Shown here one piece after another: positions 29,977-37,286 of a DNA stretch of 40,726 nt; position 1 is the stretch's first letter; each line of letters starts with the position of its first letter. The DNA lies in contig DAONFA010000001.1 in NCBI GenBank assembly GCA_035403355.1, forward strand, positions 95,744-136,469, read 5' to 3'. The DNA comes from Candidatus Cloacimonas sp. (GTDB taxonomy: Bacteria > Cloacimonadota > Cloacimonadia > Cloacimonadales > Cloacimonadaceae). The notes beneath the pieces were generated by a model. That model was given only the letters and a program-made list of their open reading frames with translations. It did no database searches and was not told the DNA's origin. Both the position numbers and the translations under genes were made by a program.

Positions 29977-32709
29977 ATGAAGAAACTAATAATCTGGTTG
30001 ATAATCCTCCTATCCTGCCAGTTTGCTCTTGCTTTAAATGATAATATCTATTTTATTAATGCCCGGCAATATTATGAACTGGGTAATTATACATCCGCCA
30101 AGCTAAATCTGGAGATGATTCAAGCGCCGGATAATCAAGACCCGGAATATGCCTTGTTACAAGGAAAAGTTCATCTTGCTTTGGGAGATTACAAACAGGC
30201 ACATATTTGGCTTACTGAATATAGCAAAAATTCCCTGGCTACAGACCCCTTAGTGCAAGAAGAATTGCTGCAGATGTTAAATGAGGTTGCCTTGTATCAG
30301 GAACAAAAATCTGTTTCGGTTTCTTTGGGAAAACTGAAGGGCGCTGTTAATTCAAGTGATTCAGAATATGCTCCGGTATTTACACCAGATGGCAGATATA
30401 TGTATTTCAGTTCTCTCCGAAACAGTAATTTTGGTAAGGAAAATATTTTTCTGTCTTTGCAGCAGAATTATGTATTCAGTGAGGCAATTGAAGTAGATGA
30501 ACTCTGCACCGATTATAATGAATCGTTTGGCTCTCTATCTATGGATGGCAAAACTGCTTATTTATTCGGGTATTATTCCAAAGATAAGACCAATGGTGAT
30601 ATTTATCTTACAACTCTGAAAGATAACGGTCGTTGGAACAAACCAACTTTGATTAAAGAGGTCTCCAGTAATTATTATGATTTGCAACCCTTTGTCTGGC
30701 GAGATAAAGTTATGTTTTTAACCAGCAATCGTGACGGCAATCATAAGAATTATGATCTTTTTGTTTCAGAGAATATAAACGGAACCTGGTCTGTTCCTGT
30801 TAATATTGGCGAGGTTATCAATACTCCTTATGACGAGCAATCCCCTTTCCTGAGTTCTGATGGAAAATATCTATATTTTGCCTCTTTCGGGCATAACGGT
30901 TTTGGCGGAAATGATATCTTTGTTTCCACGCGGATAGGAAATTCCTGGACACAATGGAGCAAACCGGTAAATTTAGGACCCGTTATCAATTCCGTGAAAG
31001 ATGATCGCTATTTTACAATTGCTCCTGATGGCAAAAATGCCTATTTGTGTTCCAACAGAGTTGGAGGAATGGGACAGGAAGATATCTATACGATAGACCT
31101 TGGTTTACTGGATAAGATGAAGGAACAAATTGCCTTACTAACAGGAGTGAAGCCCAGTGAAGAAACACAGGTTGTTCCCCAAACATTTCAAGAGTTGAAA
31201 ATCAGCGGTGTAGTTGTGGACGATAAAAATCATCCGGTAAAGACGGATATTATATGGGTTTATAATCTGAAAGATAAAACCTTTATGCGTATTATTCCAT
31301 CCGATGATTTGGGAACTTTTTCCTTCACTTTACCCGGGGATGCTACCGATGTTGCTTTTGAAATAAATACTCCCGGTTATAAAAAGACGACCGGAGCCAT
31401 AGATATTCCTCCAGATAAGAATGAGATATTTGTAAATATCACTCTTCCCACAGAAACAGGTATTGGAGAAGGTGGAAATCTTGCCATCAACGGCAAAGTT
31501 CTAGATGAGGAAAATAATCCTGTTAAGTGCAGTATTCGGTGGAGCTATGTTTATGAGGGTGAATTAACCGAAGTTATTGTAGAAAGCAATAATGAGGGTG
31601 CCTTTAAACTCTATACTCCCCTTATGGATAAGCTTAAATACAGAATTGAAGAACCCGGCTTTGCAGTGCGGGAAGAAATTATAACTATTCCCAAGGATGT
31701 GAATAGTTATGACACAATTATTCGTTTAGTAAAATTGGGGAATGAAGTTACGCTTAGCGGTAAGGTCTTTGACGATAATGATAATCCTTTGGTTGCTATG
31801 GTTGCCTGGATTTATGAAAATGAAGATGAAATTATTGAATATCGGGTTGTAACTGATAGTAACGGTGATTATAGCATTTCGTTGCCGCGTATCCCCAAAT
31901 TTCAATACCGTGTTTCCAAACCAAACTATTTGCAGATTTCGGGTGAGATAGATATTCCGGAAGAGCAACAAAATATTACTAAGAATTTCCGCTTGTCCAA
32001 ATTGGAAAAAGAAGCTGTCTTTGAACTGGAGAATGTAGAATTTGAGTTTAATAAGGCAGTTCTTACTTCCAGGTCTCTGGAAATCCTGGAACCGGTTTTG
32101 GCTACTATGAAGGAAAATGAGACCCTGGAAATTGAGCTTTCGGGGCATACAGATAATATTGGCAGTAAACAGTATAATCAAAAACTTTCCGAAGCCCGCG
32201 CACAAGCTGTTGCAGATTACCTAATCAAAAACGGCATTGATCAGAAACGCATTAAAACCATCGGCTACGGATTTGATAAACCTATTGCCTCCAATTCTAC
32301 TCCTGAAGGAAGACAGAAGAACCGCAGAACCGAAATGAAAATCCTGGGAATTGAATATAAAGAGGATAGTTACGAAGACCTGGAAAAAGAATTTATGCAG
32401 GCAGAGAAAAAAGCCCGCGTGGTAAAAACAATTTCCAAAGATTCTGCCTATACTGTTACGAAAACCGGAATTCCTTCCTCCCTGGAAGCACAGTTTAAAA
32501 CTATGATTCAACAAGCATTAGCCGGCAATAAACAATTCAGCGTAAAAGTTGACCTTTTCCTGAATAACGGCAAAATCCAATCGGCAAATGTGCAAGACCT
32601 TTTGGGTAATCTGGATGAAGAAACAACAGAAGATATTGCTGATATGATGCTGGGTTGGAAAGTTCAATCTCAAGGCAGGGATATTTATTCCTTTACGGTG
32701 AAAAAATAA
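29977..32709 (+). CDS. PorE-like envelope protein: TPR, PD40 propeller, carboxypeptidase-regulatory repeats, OmpA domain
   Basis: A 910-residue exported protein with a signal sequence in residues 1-19 (cut after FALA, or lipid-modified at Cys14 in ILLSC). The N terminus (about 24-100) looks TPR-like (ARQYYELGNYTSAKLNLE, ALGDYKQAHIWL). Five PD40 beta-propeller repeats follow at about 130-375 (PVFTPDGRYMYFSS, PFLSSDGKYLYFAS, TIAPDGKNAYLCSN). Three carboxypeptidase-regulatory-like domains start at about 405, 505 and 590 (SGVVVDDKNHPV, NGKVLDEENNPV, SGKVFDDNDNPL). An OmpA peptidoglycan-binding domain lies at about 683-790 with LSGHTDNIGS and NRRTEMKIL. The order matches PorE of Porphyromonas gingivalis T9SS, an OmpA-type protein of the periplasmic machine, but this one has two extra regulatory-like domains and a C-terminal extension of about 120 residues. 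It probably anchors an outer-membrane assembly to peptidoglycan. Last gene before the terminator at 32733. Confidence 0.85.
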   Translation: MKKLIIWLIILLSCQFALALNDNIYFINARQYYELGNYTSAKLNLEMIQAPDNQDPEYALLQGKVHLALGDYKQAHIWLTEYSKNSLATDPLVQEELLQMLNEVALYQEQKSVSVSLGKLKGAVNSSDSEYAPVFTPDGRYMYFSSLRNSNFGKENIFLSLQQNYVFSEAIEVDELCTDYNESFGSLSMDGKTAYLFGYYSKDKTNGDIYLTTLKDNGRWNKPTLIKEVSSNYYDLQPFVWRDKVMFLTSNRDGNHKNYDLFVSENINGTWSVPVNIGEVINTPYDEQSPFLSSDGKYLYFASFGHNGFGGNDIFVSTRIGNSWTQWSKPVNLGPVINSVKDDRYFTIAPDGKNAYLCSNRVGGMGQEDIYTIDLGLLDKMKEQIALLTGVKPSEETQVVPQTFQELKISGVVVDDKNHPVKTDIIWVYNLKDKTFMRIIPSDDLGTFSFTLPGDATDVAFEINTPGYKKTTGAIDIPPDKNEIFVNITLPTETGIGEGGNLAINGKVLDEENNPVKCSIRWSYVYEGELTEVIVESNNEGAFKLYTPLMDKLKYRIEEPGFAVREEIITIPKDVNSYDTIIRLVKLGNEVTLSGKVFDDNDNPLVAMVAWIYENEDEIIEYRVVTDSNGDYSISLPRIPKFQYRVSKPNYLQISGEIDIPEEQQNITKNFRLSKLEKEAVFELENVEFEFNKAVLTSRSLEILEPVLATMKENETLEIELSGHTDNIGSKQYNQKLSEARAQAVADYLIKNGIDQKRIKTIGYGFDKPIASNSTPEGRQKNRRTEMKILGIEYKEDSYEDLEKEFMQAEKKARVVKTISKDSAYTVTKTGIPSSLEAQFKTMIQQALAGNKQFSVKVDLFLNNGKIQSANVQDLLGNLDEETTEDIADMMLGWKVQSQGRDIYSFTVKK

Positions 32710-32732
32710 CACTCTGATAAATTAACTATACT

Positions 32733-32768
32733 AAAGAATCCTGGAGCTTGCTTCAGGATTCTTTTTTT
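32733..32768 (+). terminator. Rho-independent terminator of the giant-protein operon
   Basis: aaagaatcctg pairs with caggattcttt across a short closing helix (gagcttgctt), followed directly by seven T residues (32762-32768). It lies 24 bases after the PorE-like stop codon. Confidence 0.93.
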
Positions 32769-32792
32769 GCCAAACCGGGTGAATATTGTCTC

Positions 32793-32819
32793 GCACAGAT
32801 GGTACAGACAGCACAGAAA
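32793..32819. repeat. Three degenerate 9-bp repeats of the CACAGA type
   Basis: gcacagatg, gtacagaca and gcacagaaa in direct succession, the same unit length and core as the triplet at 4762-4788. The match is weaker here and only suggests a common family. Confidence 0.5.
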
Positions 32820-33031
32820 AAAAGAGATACAAAGTGTGAGAGAAGCAGCTTTTTGGCGAACGAAATTATATGCATTCCGTATTGAGAATACATAAAATAA
32901 AAATGGGCATTTAACTTTATGCCTTTCTTATGGATACCCCTCTTTTTAGCAACTACATTTGTTGCAATACACCTGAAATTACCTTGGGGACTTTGTTTAG
33001 CTTCTTGTTGGCTGGTCATTTCTTTAATGAC

Positions 33032-33083
33032 TCTTTAACGATCCTTTAACAATACATTAACTTCGTTAAAGAATCGCTAAAGA
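33032..33083. repeat. Imperfect inverted repeat (18-bp arms)
   Basis: ctttaacgatcctttaac (33033-33050) is complementary to gttaaagaatcgctaaag (33065-33082) with two mismatches, and one further pair outside. The spacer is 14 bp. Each arm contains two CTTTAA-like words, so part of the symmetry comes from simple repetition. It lies between two convergent units and could be a degraded mobile-element remnant or a structured element. Confidence 0.6.
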
Positions 33084-33195
33084 AGGTTTATAGAAGCATA
33101 AAGGTTTCAACTTGGGCAGGAATCTGCTTCAGTCAGGAAAATATTTATGCATTCTCAAAATGAAAACCATATACTTTGCCATTGTGAACAAGCAT

Positions 33196-33232
33196 AAAAA
33201 AAACTCCCAACAGCTGCATTGCCGTTGGGAGT
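33196..33232 (-). terminator. Rho-independent terminator of the dgt unit
   Basis: Read on the minus strand, actcccaac and gttgggagt form a perfect 9-bp stem around a 12-base loop, followed by eight T residues (the plus-strand A-run at 33196-33203). It ends transcription 38 bases after the stop codon of the Omp28-like gene. Confidence 0.92.
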
Positions 33233-33269
33233 GTGTTCTGAATAAAGAATCAGGAAATTGCGTTAGCCG

Positions 33270-35162
33270 CTATTTCAGCAGAATCAATTTTCCGGTTTCG
33301 CTGGAGCTATCGCAAATCGTGCGGTAGAAATAAATCCCGTTTCTAACCGGCTTGGTGTTTTCATCCAAGGTATTCCAACTAAGCTGAGCTGAACCGTTTT
33401 GGTCGGTTTTAGTTGCTAAACGCTTTATCAGTTGCCCTTTCAAATTATAGATTTCAATAGTGACAGGGCGGTTTGATTTGCCCGAAATTTTGAAGGTAGT
33501 ATTTCCTTTGAAAGGATTGGGGTAGGCACAAACATTATTAAGAGCAGATGCAATTTCATCATCATTGGGCACATTCACCATAACAGTAATAGAATTTGAG
33601 GGATTAGAAACTAATAGCGGATAGGTGAAAATGGAACAAACCCAATAGGTATGAGTTCCATCTGGAACATTTATATCTGTATAGGAGAGGGAATCCGGGT
33701 TCATTAAATTATACAGCGTTGAACCATCGCGGAAAATGCGATAACCACTAAATGCCTTTCCCTGATAGTGAATTGGTTTTTGCCAATGCAGGGTAACGGT
33801 ATTGGGAGGAGTAAAAGTTCCCGTAAGATTTTGCGGTGCGGGTAAATCTTCAATAGGAATAGTAGGAGAACTTAGAACCGGAGTTCCAGCCATACCATGT
33901 TGGTCAAACGGGGTTATTTGACAGGCAATTGAATAATCCAAATCTTCCGGTTGAATGGTATAGGTCTGTTGAGTAGCATTAGGAATTATAACCGGTTGAT
34001 TATTGAACATCTGCATCCATTGGAATTGAGTAGTGCCTTCGGCATCGCCATCAGGATCGGAAAAATCATAGAGAACGGTTATTCCCTGATAAACGACAGG
34101 AGGACCTGCTATAATTAAATTGGCGGCAACTGGCGGGGCATTATTAAAACCGGTTCCGGTAAGGGGAATCTGAACTACATTGTAGCCACTTAGATTGCTG
34201 TTTAAAGTTAAGGTTCCTGTATATGGAACTGCAGAAGCAGGAACGAAATCTACATTGACAGTGCAGGATTGATAGGGTTCAATGCTGAAATTGGTCTGTT
34301 CAGGAACAAAAACAGGATTGGATGAAGAAATCGTGCCGGTTACGGTAAAATTAAAAAAGTTATTCACCGTAAAAGACAAACTGTTGCTGTCTCCAATATA
34401 AGTTTCGGGAAAACTTAGTTCGGTTGCCGAAACAGGATTAACTCCCACCAGACCGGGCAAAGGATACTTAACTCCTTGAAGGATTTCTTTAGTGGCACTA
34501 TTCTGCAGGAAAAGAACTACTTCACAAGTGTTGATATTCCATGCAGAATTAAATACTCCGGTAAGATTATAGGTCTGCTCTTCTCCCGTGGCAAGAGAAA
34601 CGGCGGTTCCGCTTTGATTAGGTAACATCAAGCGGTTTACAAAATTAAGATGCGTCTGACCCTGCCAGGAATACTGAATATGTGATTCGGTAACAACGCA
34701 ATGTAAAAGGACATTGGTATTAGTGTCAGCTTCCGGTTTGGCAACTGTAGCAACAATGTTCAAATTATTTCCATCCAGAGAACCGGTCGCGGAAATGGTA
34801 TATTTGGAAGCAACAGCAATACGCGATGTAACTCTGGGCAGGTAATAAGAATACATTGATTGGTTATGGTCACCACCCTCCACAGCATTTAATCCGTCAA
34901 AATAAGCAGTAGGAACACCGCCTGGATTGTAATAACTATTTCGGGCATTAGAATAAGCATTGGCAAAGCTATCACCGGTATGATTTTCAATGATAGCTGC
35001 CGGCTGGCCATTTGCTATTAAGTCATCGGCACCCATAGCGGCTCCTGGACAATAAGTACACCAGGTTCCGGTAGAAATTTCTACAACTACCAAATTTCGG
35101 GGCACTGCAAAGATAAATAGCAGGACACCGGTAAAAACGAGGGTTAAGAGAATTTTTTTCAT
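33270..35162 (-). CDS. Secreted Omp28/thioredoxin-like protein with Ig, FN3 and T9SS-style sorting domains
   Basis: A 630-residue exported protein with a clear ribosome binding site (AAGGAG before ATG) and a signal peptide ending near residue 19-20 (LLFIFAVP). The first 240 residues form an Omp28-type thioredoxin-fold domain with the redox motif TWCTYCPGA (Cys35 and Cys38) and GGVPTAYFDG, which resembles the cis-Pro loop. Next come a HYDIN/ASPM-like Ig domain (LSFPETYIGDSNSLSFTV, about 255-345), a second Ig-like region (about 350-445) and an FN3 domain (PAPQNLTGTFTPPNTVTLHW, from about 453). The last 84 residues (YPNPFKGNTTF at 547, then RNGIYFYRTI) are a FlgD-like sorting tail. It is probably a surface-displayed or periplasmic disulfide/thiol protein. 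It lies 37 bases after dgt on the same strand. Confidence 0.85.
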   Translation of the reverse strand: MKKILLTLVFTGVLLFIFAVPRNLVVVEISTGTWCTYCPGAAMGADDLIANGQPAAIIENHTGDSFANAYSNARNSYYNPGGVPTAYFDGLNAVEGGDHNQSMYSYYLPRVTSRIAVASKYTISATGSLDGNNLNIVATVAKPEADTNTNVLLHCVVTESHIQYSWQGQTHLNFVNRLMLPNQSGTAVSLATGEEQTYNLTGVFNSAWNINTCEVVLFLQNSATKEILQGVKYPLPGLVGVNPVSATELSFPETYIGDSNSLSFTVNNFFNFTVTGTISSSNPVFVPEQTNFSIEPYQSCTVNVDFVPASAVPYTGTLTLNSNLSGYNVVQIPLTGTGFNNAPPVAANLIIAGPPVVYQGITVLYDFSDPDGDAEGTTQFQWMQMFNNQPVIIPNATQQTYTIQPEDLDYSIACQITPFDQHGMAGTPVLSSPTIPIEDLPAPQNLTGTFTPPNTVTLHWQKPIHYQGKAFSGYRIFRDGSTLYNLMNPDSLSYTDINVPDGTHTYWVCSIFTYPLLVSNPSNSITVMVNVPNDDEIASALNNVCAYPNPFKGNTTFKISGKSNRPVTIEIYNLKGQLIKRLATKTDQNGSAQLSWNTLDENTKPVRNGIYFYRTICDSSSETGKLILLK

Positions 35163-35199
35163 TATTACTCCTTATGTTTATTTAGTTTAAAAAACATTA

Positions 35200-36354
35200 T
35201 TATCCTCTCCAGGGGAGAAGATATGCCTTAATTTCTTCGTTGTAATAGCGGTCTGTCATTGTTGCTATAAAATCGCGCACTTGTTCTGCCGGCGAGAAAT
35301 TATCCAGGTATTCGGGAAATTTGTGGTTCAGGAAATGTTTGAATATTTTGGATTCCCGATTATTTTCCTGGATGTCATTCAAGTAAATATCAAAAAGGAT
35401 AGGCATTGTGCGGTAAATAATGGAATTTGATTTTTTCACATTATCATCGGTGTAAATTCTTTTGTAATTGAATTTTTTCAAAGCCAAAAGATGCTCACTG
35501 GTCTCTTTATCAAAAGCAATGAAATCCTGATCGTAGCTATTTACAATCACGCTTTTGATGAGGGTTTCAATTATCTGACTATTAGTATTGCCCAAATAGG
35601 CAACCTGCTCTGGAGGAAGCTCATCTCTATTAAGAATATTAAAACGAATGGCATCTTCTATATCTTGTCCTATATAGGCAATAGTATCGGTAATGCGAAC
35701 TACACATCCTTCCAGAGTAGCTGGCATAAATTGAATATCCCTGCCGGCTTTTTTAGCCAAAATATAATTCTGAATATCCTCCTCGGTTTTATTGGTTTGA
35801 GGAATTAGCTGCGTGTTGTGCACTTCTCCATCGTGGGAAATTATGCCGTCTCGTACCTGAAAAGTTAAATTCAGTCCTTTCCCCTTGCGGGAAATGTGAT
35901 CTACGATGTGCAAACTTTCAATGTTGTGATGAAATTCCCCGATACCGTATTTCACACAACACAGGGAAAGAGTATTCTCACCATCATGACCAAAAGGACA
36001 ATGCCCCAAATCATGCCCCAAGGCAATTGCCTCAATCAATTCCGTGTTTAGTTTCAGATATTTTCCTATAGTGCGTGCGATTTGGGAAACATAGGCAATA
36101 TGCAGATTGCGGTTAGTCATTTCTTCATCAATCATATTGGTGAAAGAGAAAACCTGTGTTTTTCCATGGTAGCGACGGTAAGCACCACTGTAAAGAATTC
36201 TATCTCTATCCACGGCAAATTGGGAACGCATAATATCCGGCTCTTCTTTTTTACTGCGCCAGGCATTTACAGAATGAAAAGCACGCTTGCCTAAAGTGCT
36301 TTCGTAAGCAGCTCTGATTTCATTGAAGATATTGGTTAGTTCGTCATTCCTCAT
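35200..36354 (-). CDS. dgt: dGTP triphosphohydrolase-like HD-domain protein (dGTPase)
   Basis: Cytoplasmic HD-superfamily enzymes of this family split dNTPs into the deoxynucleoside and triphosphate and so control nucleotide pools. The 384-residue length fits the shorter dGTPase-like branch. Visible landmarks are the N-terminal YSGAYRRYHGKTQVF (55-69), metal-binding His85 in NRNLHIAYVSQIART, the HD pair His114-Asp115 in ALGHDLGHCPFGHDGE, Asp223 in ITDTIAYIGQDIEDA, and the C-terminal IATMTDRYYNEE. A good ribosome binding site (AAAGGAAATAA) and a consensus promoter lie directly upstream. It is the first gene of a two-gene unit with the Omp28-like secreted protein, to which I see no functional link. 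Exact nucleotide preference cannot be told from sequence. Confidence 0.92.
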   Translation of the reverse strand: MRNDELTNIFNEIRAAYESTLGKRAFHSVNAWRSKKEEPDIMRSQFAVDRDRILYSGAYRRYHGKTQVFSFTNMIDEEMTNRNLHIAYVSQIARTIGKYLKLNTELIEAIALGHDLGHCPFGHDGENTLSLCCVKYGIGEFHHNIESLHIVDHISRKGKGLNLTFQVRDGIISHDGEVHNTQLIPQTNKTEEDIQNYILAKKAGRDIQFMPATLEGCVVRITDTIAYIGQDIEDAIRFNILNRDELPPEQVAYLGNTNSQIIETLIKSVIVNSYDQDFIAFDKETSEHLLALKKFNYKRIYTDDNVKKSNSIIYRTMPILFDIYLNDIQENNRESKIFKHFLNHKFPEYLDNFSPAEQVRDFIATMTDRYYNEEIKAYLLPWRG

Positions 36355-36377
36355 TTATTTCCTTTCTCCATACTGAT

Positions 36378-36405
36378 ATAATATTTCAAATAGGGATACT
36401 GTCAA
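36378..36405 (-). promoter_or_regulatory. Housekeeping-type promoter of dgt
   Basis: On the minus strand, a perfect TTGACA (plus coordinates 36400-36405), a 16-bp spacer and TATTAT (36378-36383), which matches TATAAT at five of six positions. Transcription would start about 17 bases before the dgt start codon. Confidence 0.75.
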
Positions 36406-36720
36406 GTGTTACTTTGCATCTTTGCAAGAATATAACCTAAGCTTTTCAAATAATAAACATTACACTGACTACATGGTTTTTGATTTGATAATAGCTCCGG
36501 ACTGAACAAGACGAATGAGATTTTCTGGATTTAAATTCTATTTGTTAGCTAATATCGGTTCTTGAATGAATGGTGCGTTGCAGGGAAATGTGTTAGTGGG
36601 GGATAAATCTGGTTGGTAGCATAAATATTAAAAATAATGGGCTTTTCGCAAAAACTCATTGACAAGAAATATATAAACAATTCTTATGGTTTTTATTGAC
36701 TTTTATTACTGGTGGTTGCT
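36406..36720. other. Intergenic stretch between dgt and a broken small gene
   Basis: About 315 bp separating divergent units. A possible plus-strand promoter (TTGACA at 36659-36664, 17 bp, TCTTAT at 36682-36687) lies at its right end. A short minus-strand frame around 36470-36535 reads like the end of a protein (NPENLIRLVQSGAI) but is only about 20 codons long. Nothing else is evident. Confidence 0.5.
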
Positions 36721-36975
36721 ATGTTATATACTTTGCCGGATGGTAAAAAGATTGATTTAACGCGTGTGGAAAGCATCTCTAAAATTAGAGAATAGGGTCA
36801 GGCAGGAAGGATAATTGAAAAGCAGTTAATTGGCTTTGCAATACATTTAAAGAATAATGAAACAATTGAGGTTAAAGAGGAATATCATTTCAGTGATTGG
36901 GCAGAAGTGAAAATACGCTTGAGCAAATTACGAGATGATATTATAGCTCATTGGGAGAAAGTGCAAAAGAAATAG
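36721..36975 (+). pseudogene. Small hypothetical protein gene interrupted by an in-frame TAG
   Basis: The frame opens at ATG 36721 after GGTGGT and reads MLYTLPDGKKIDLTRVE through codon 24. TAG at 36793-36795 then interrupts it, and the same frame continues for 59 codons (IIEKQLIGFAIHLKNNETI, then KEEYHFSDWAEVKIRL) to a second TAG at 36973-36975. The downstream part reads like genuine, mostly soluble protein and has no internal start with a good ribosome binding site. With the TAG read through, the product would be about 84 residues. I do not recognise the family. The simplest reading is a recent nonsense mutation; a sequencing error is possible. Confidence 0.6.
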
Positions 36976-37095
36976 CAGCGTTTGTTTTGTTTTATCAGGA
37001 TGTTAAAGTCGTTCTTCGTTACTAAGAAGACAGTTCTTTAAAAGCCATTTTTGCCTTTACCGAATCAGAATTCAACTATTCGCTACTTTAAACCT

Positions 37096-37215
37096 CTTGA
37101 CCTCTCGCCCTCTTGACCTCTCGACCCCTTGACCTCTCGACCCCTTGACCTCTCGACCCCTTGACCCCTTGACCTCTCGCCCCCTTGACCTCTCGACCCC
37201 TTGACCTCTCGCCCC
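37096..37215. repeat. Tandem 8-bp repeat array (cttgacct / ctcgaccc)
   Basis: Exactly fifteen octamers (120 bp) in one phase, mostly alternating cttgacct and ctcgaccc so that the higher-order unit is 16 bp. Variants are ctcgcccc, ctcgccct and cttgaccc. Degenerate units flank both ends. It lies 72 bp upstream of the EF-G start codon. On the minus strand the array is open and would encode Arg/Gly/Glu-rich repeats, which I treat as incidental. Confidence 0.95.
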
Positions 37216-37286
37216 CTTGGACTTTTTCATAGACAAACAAGCCAACCTTGATTTTTTGGTTTATAAACTGTAAAAAGGATTTAGAT

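Larger units (their letters stand above)
32769..33195. other. Intergenic stretch between convergent transcription units
   Basis: 427 bp without a supportable gene. It contains degenerate 9-mers of the CACAGA type at 32793-32819 and an imperfect inverted repeat at 33032-33083. Open frames of 70-90 codons here lack ribosome binding sites. Confidence 0.7.

Noticed and set aside
36468..36540. Minus-strand fragment reading NPENLIRLVQSGAI
   Set aside because: It looks protein-like, but only about 20 codons are open between stops; too short to call even a gene remnant.
36659..36687. Promoter for the broken small gene (TTGACA, 17 bp, TCTTAT)
   Set aside because: Plausible, but the -10 matches at only four of six positions and the gene is disrupted; mentioned under the intergenic entry rather than called separately.
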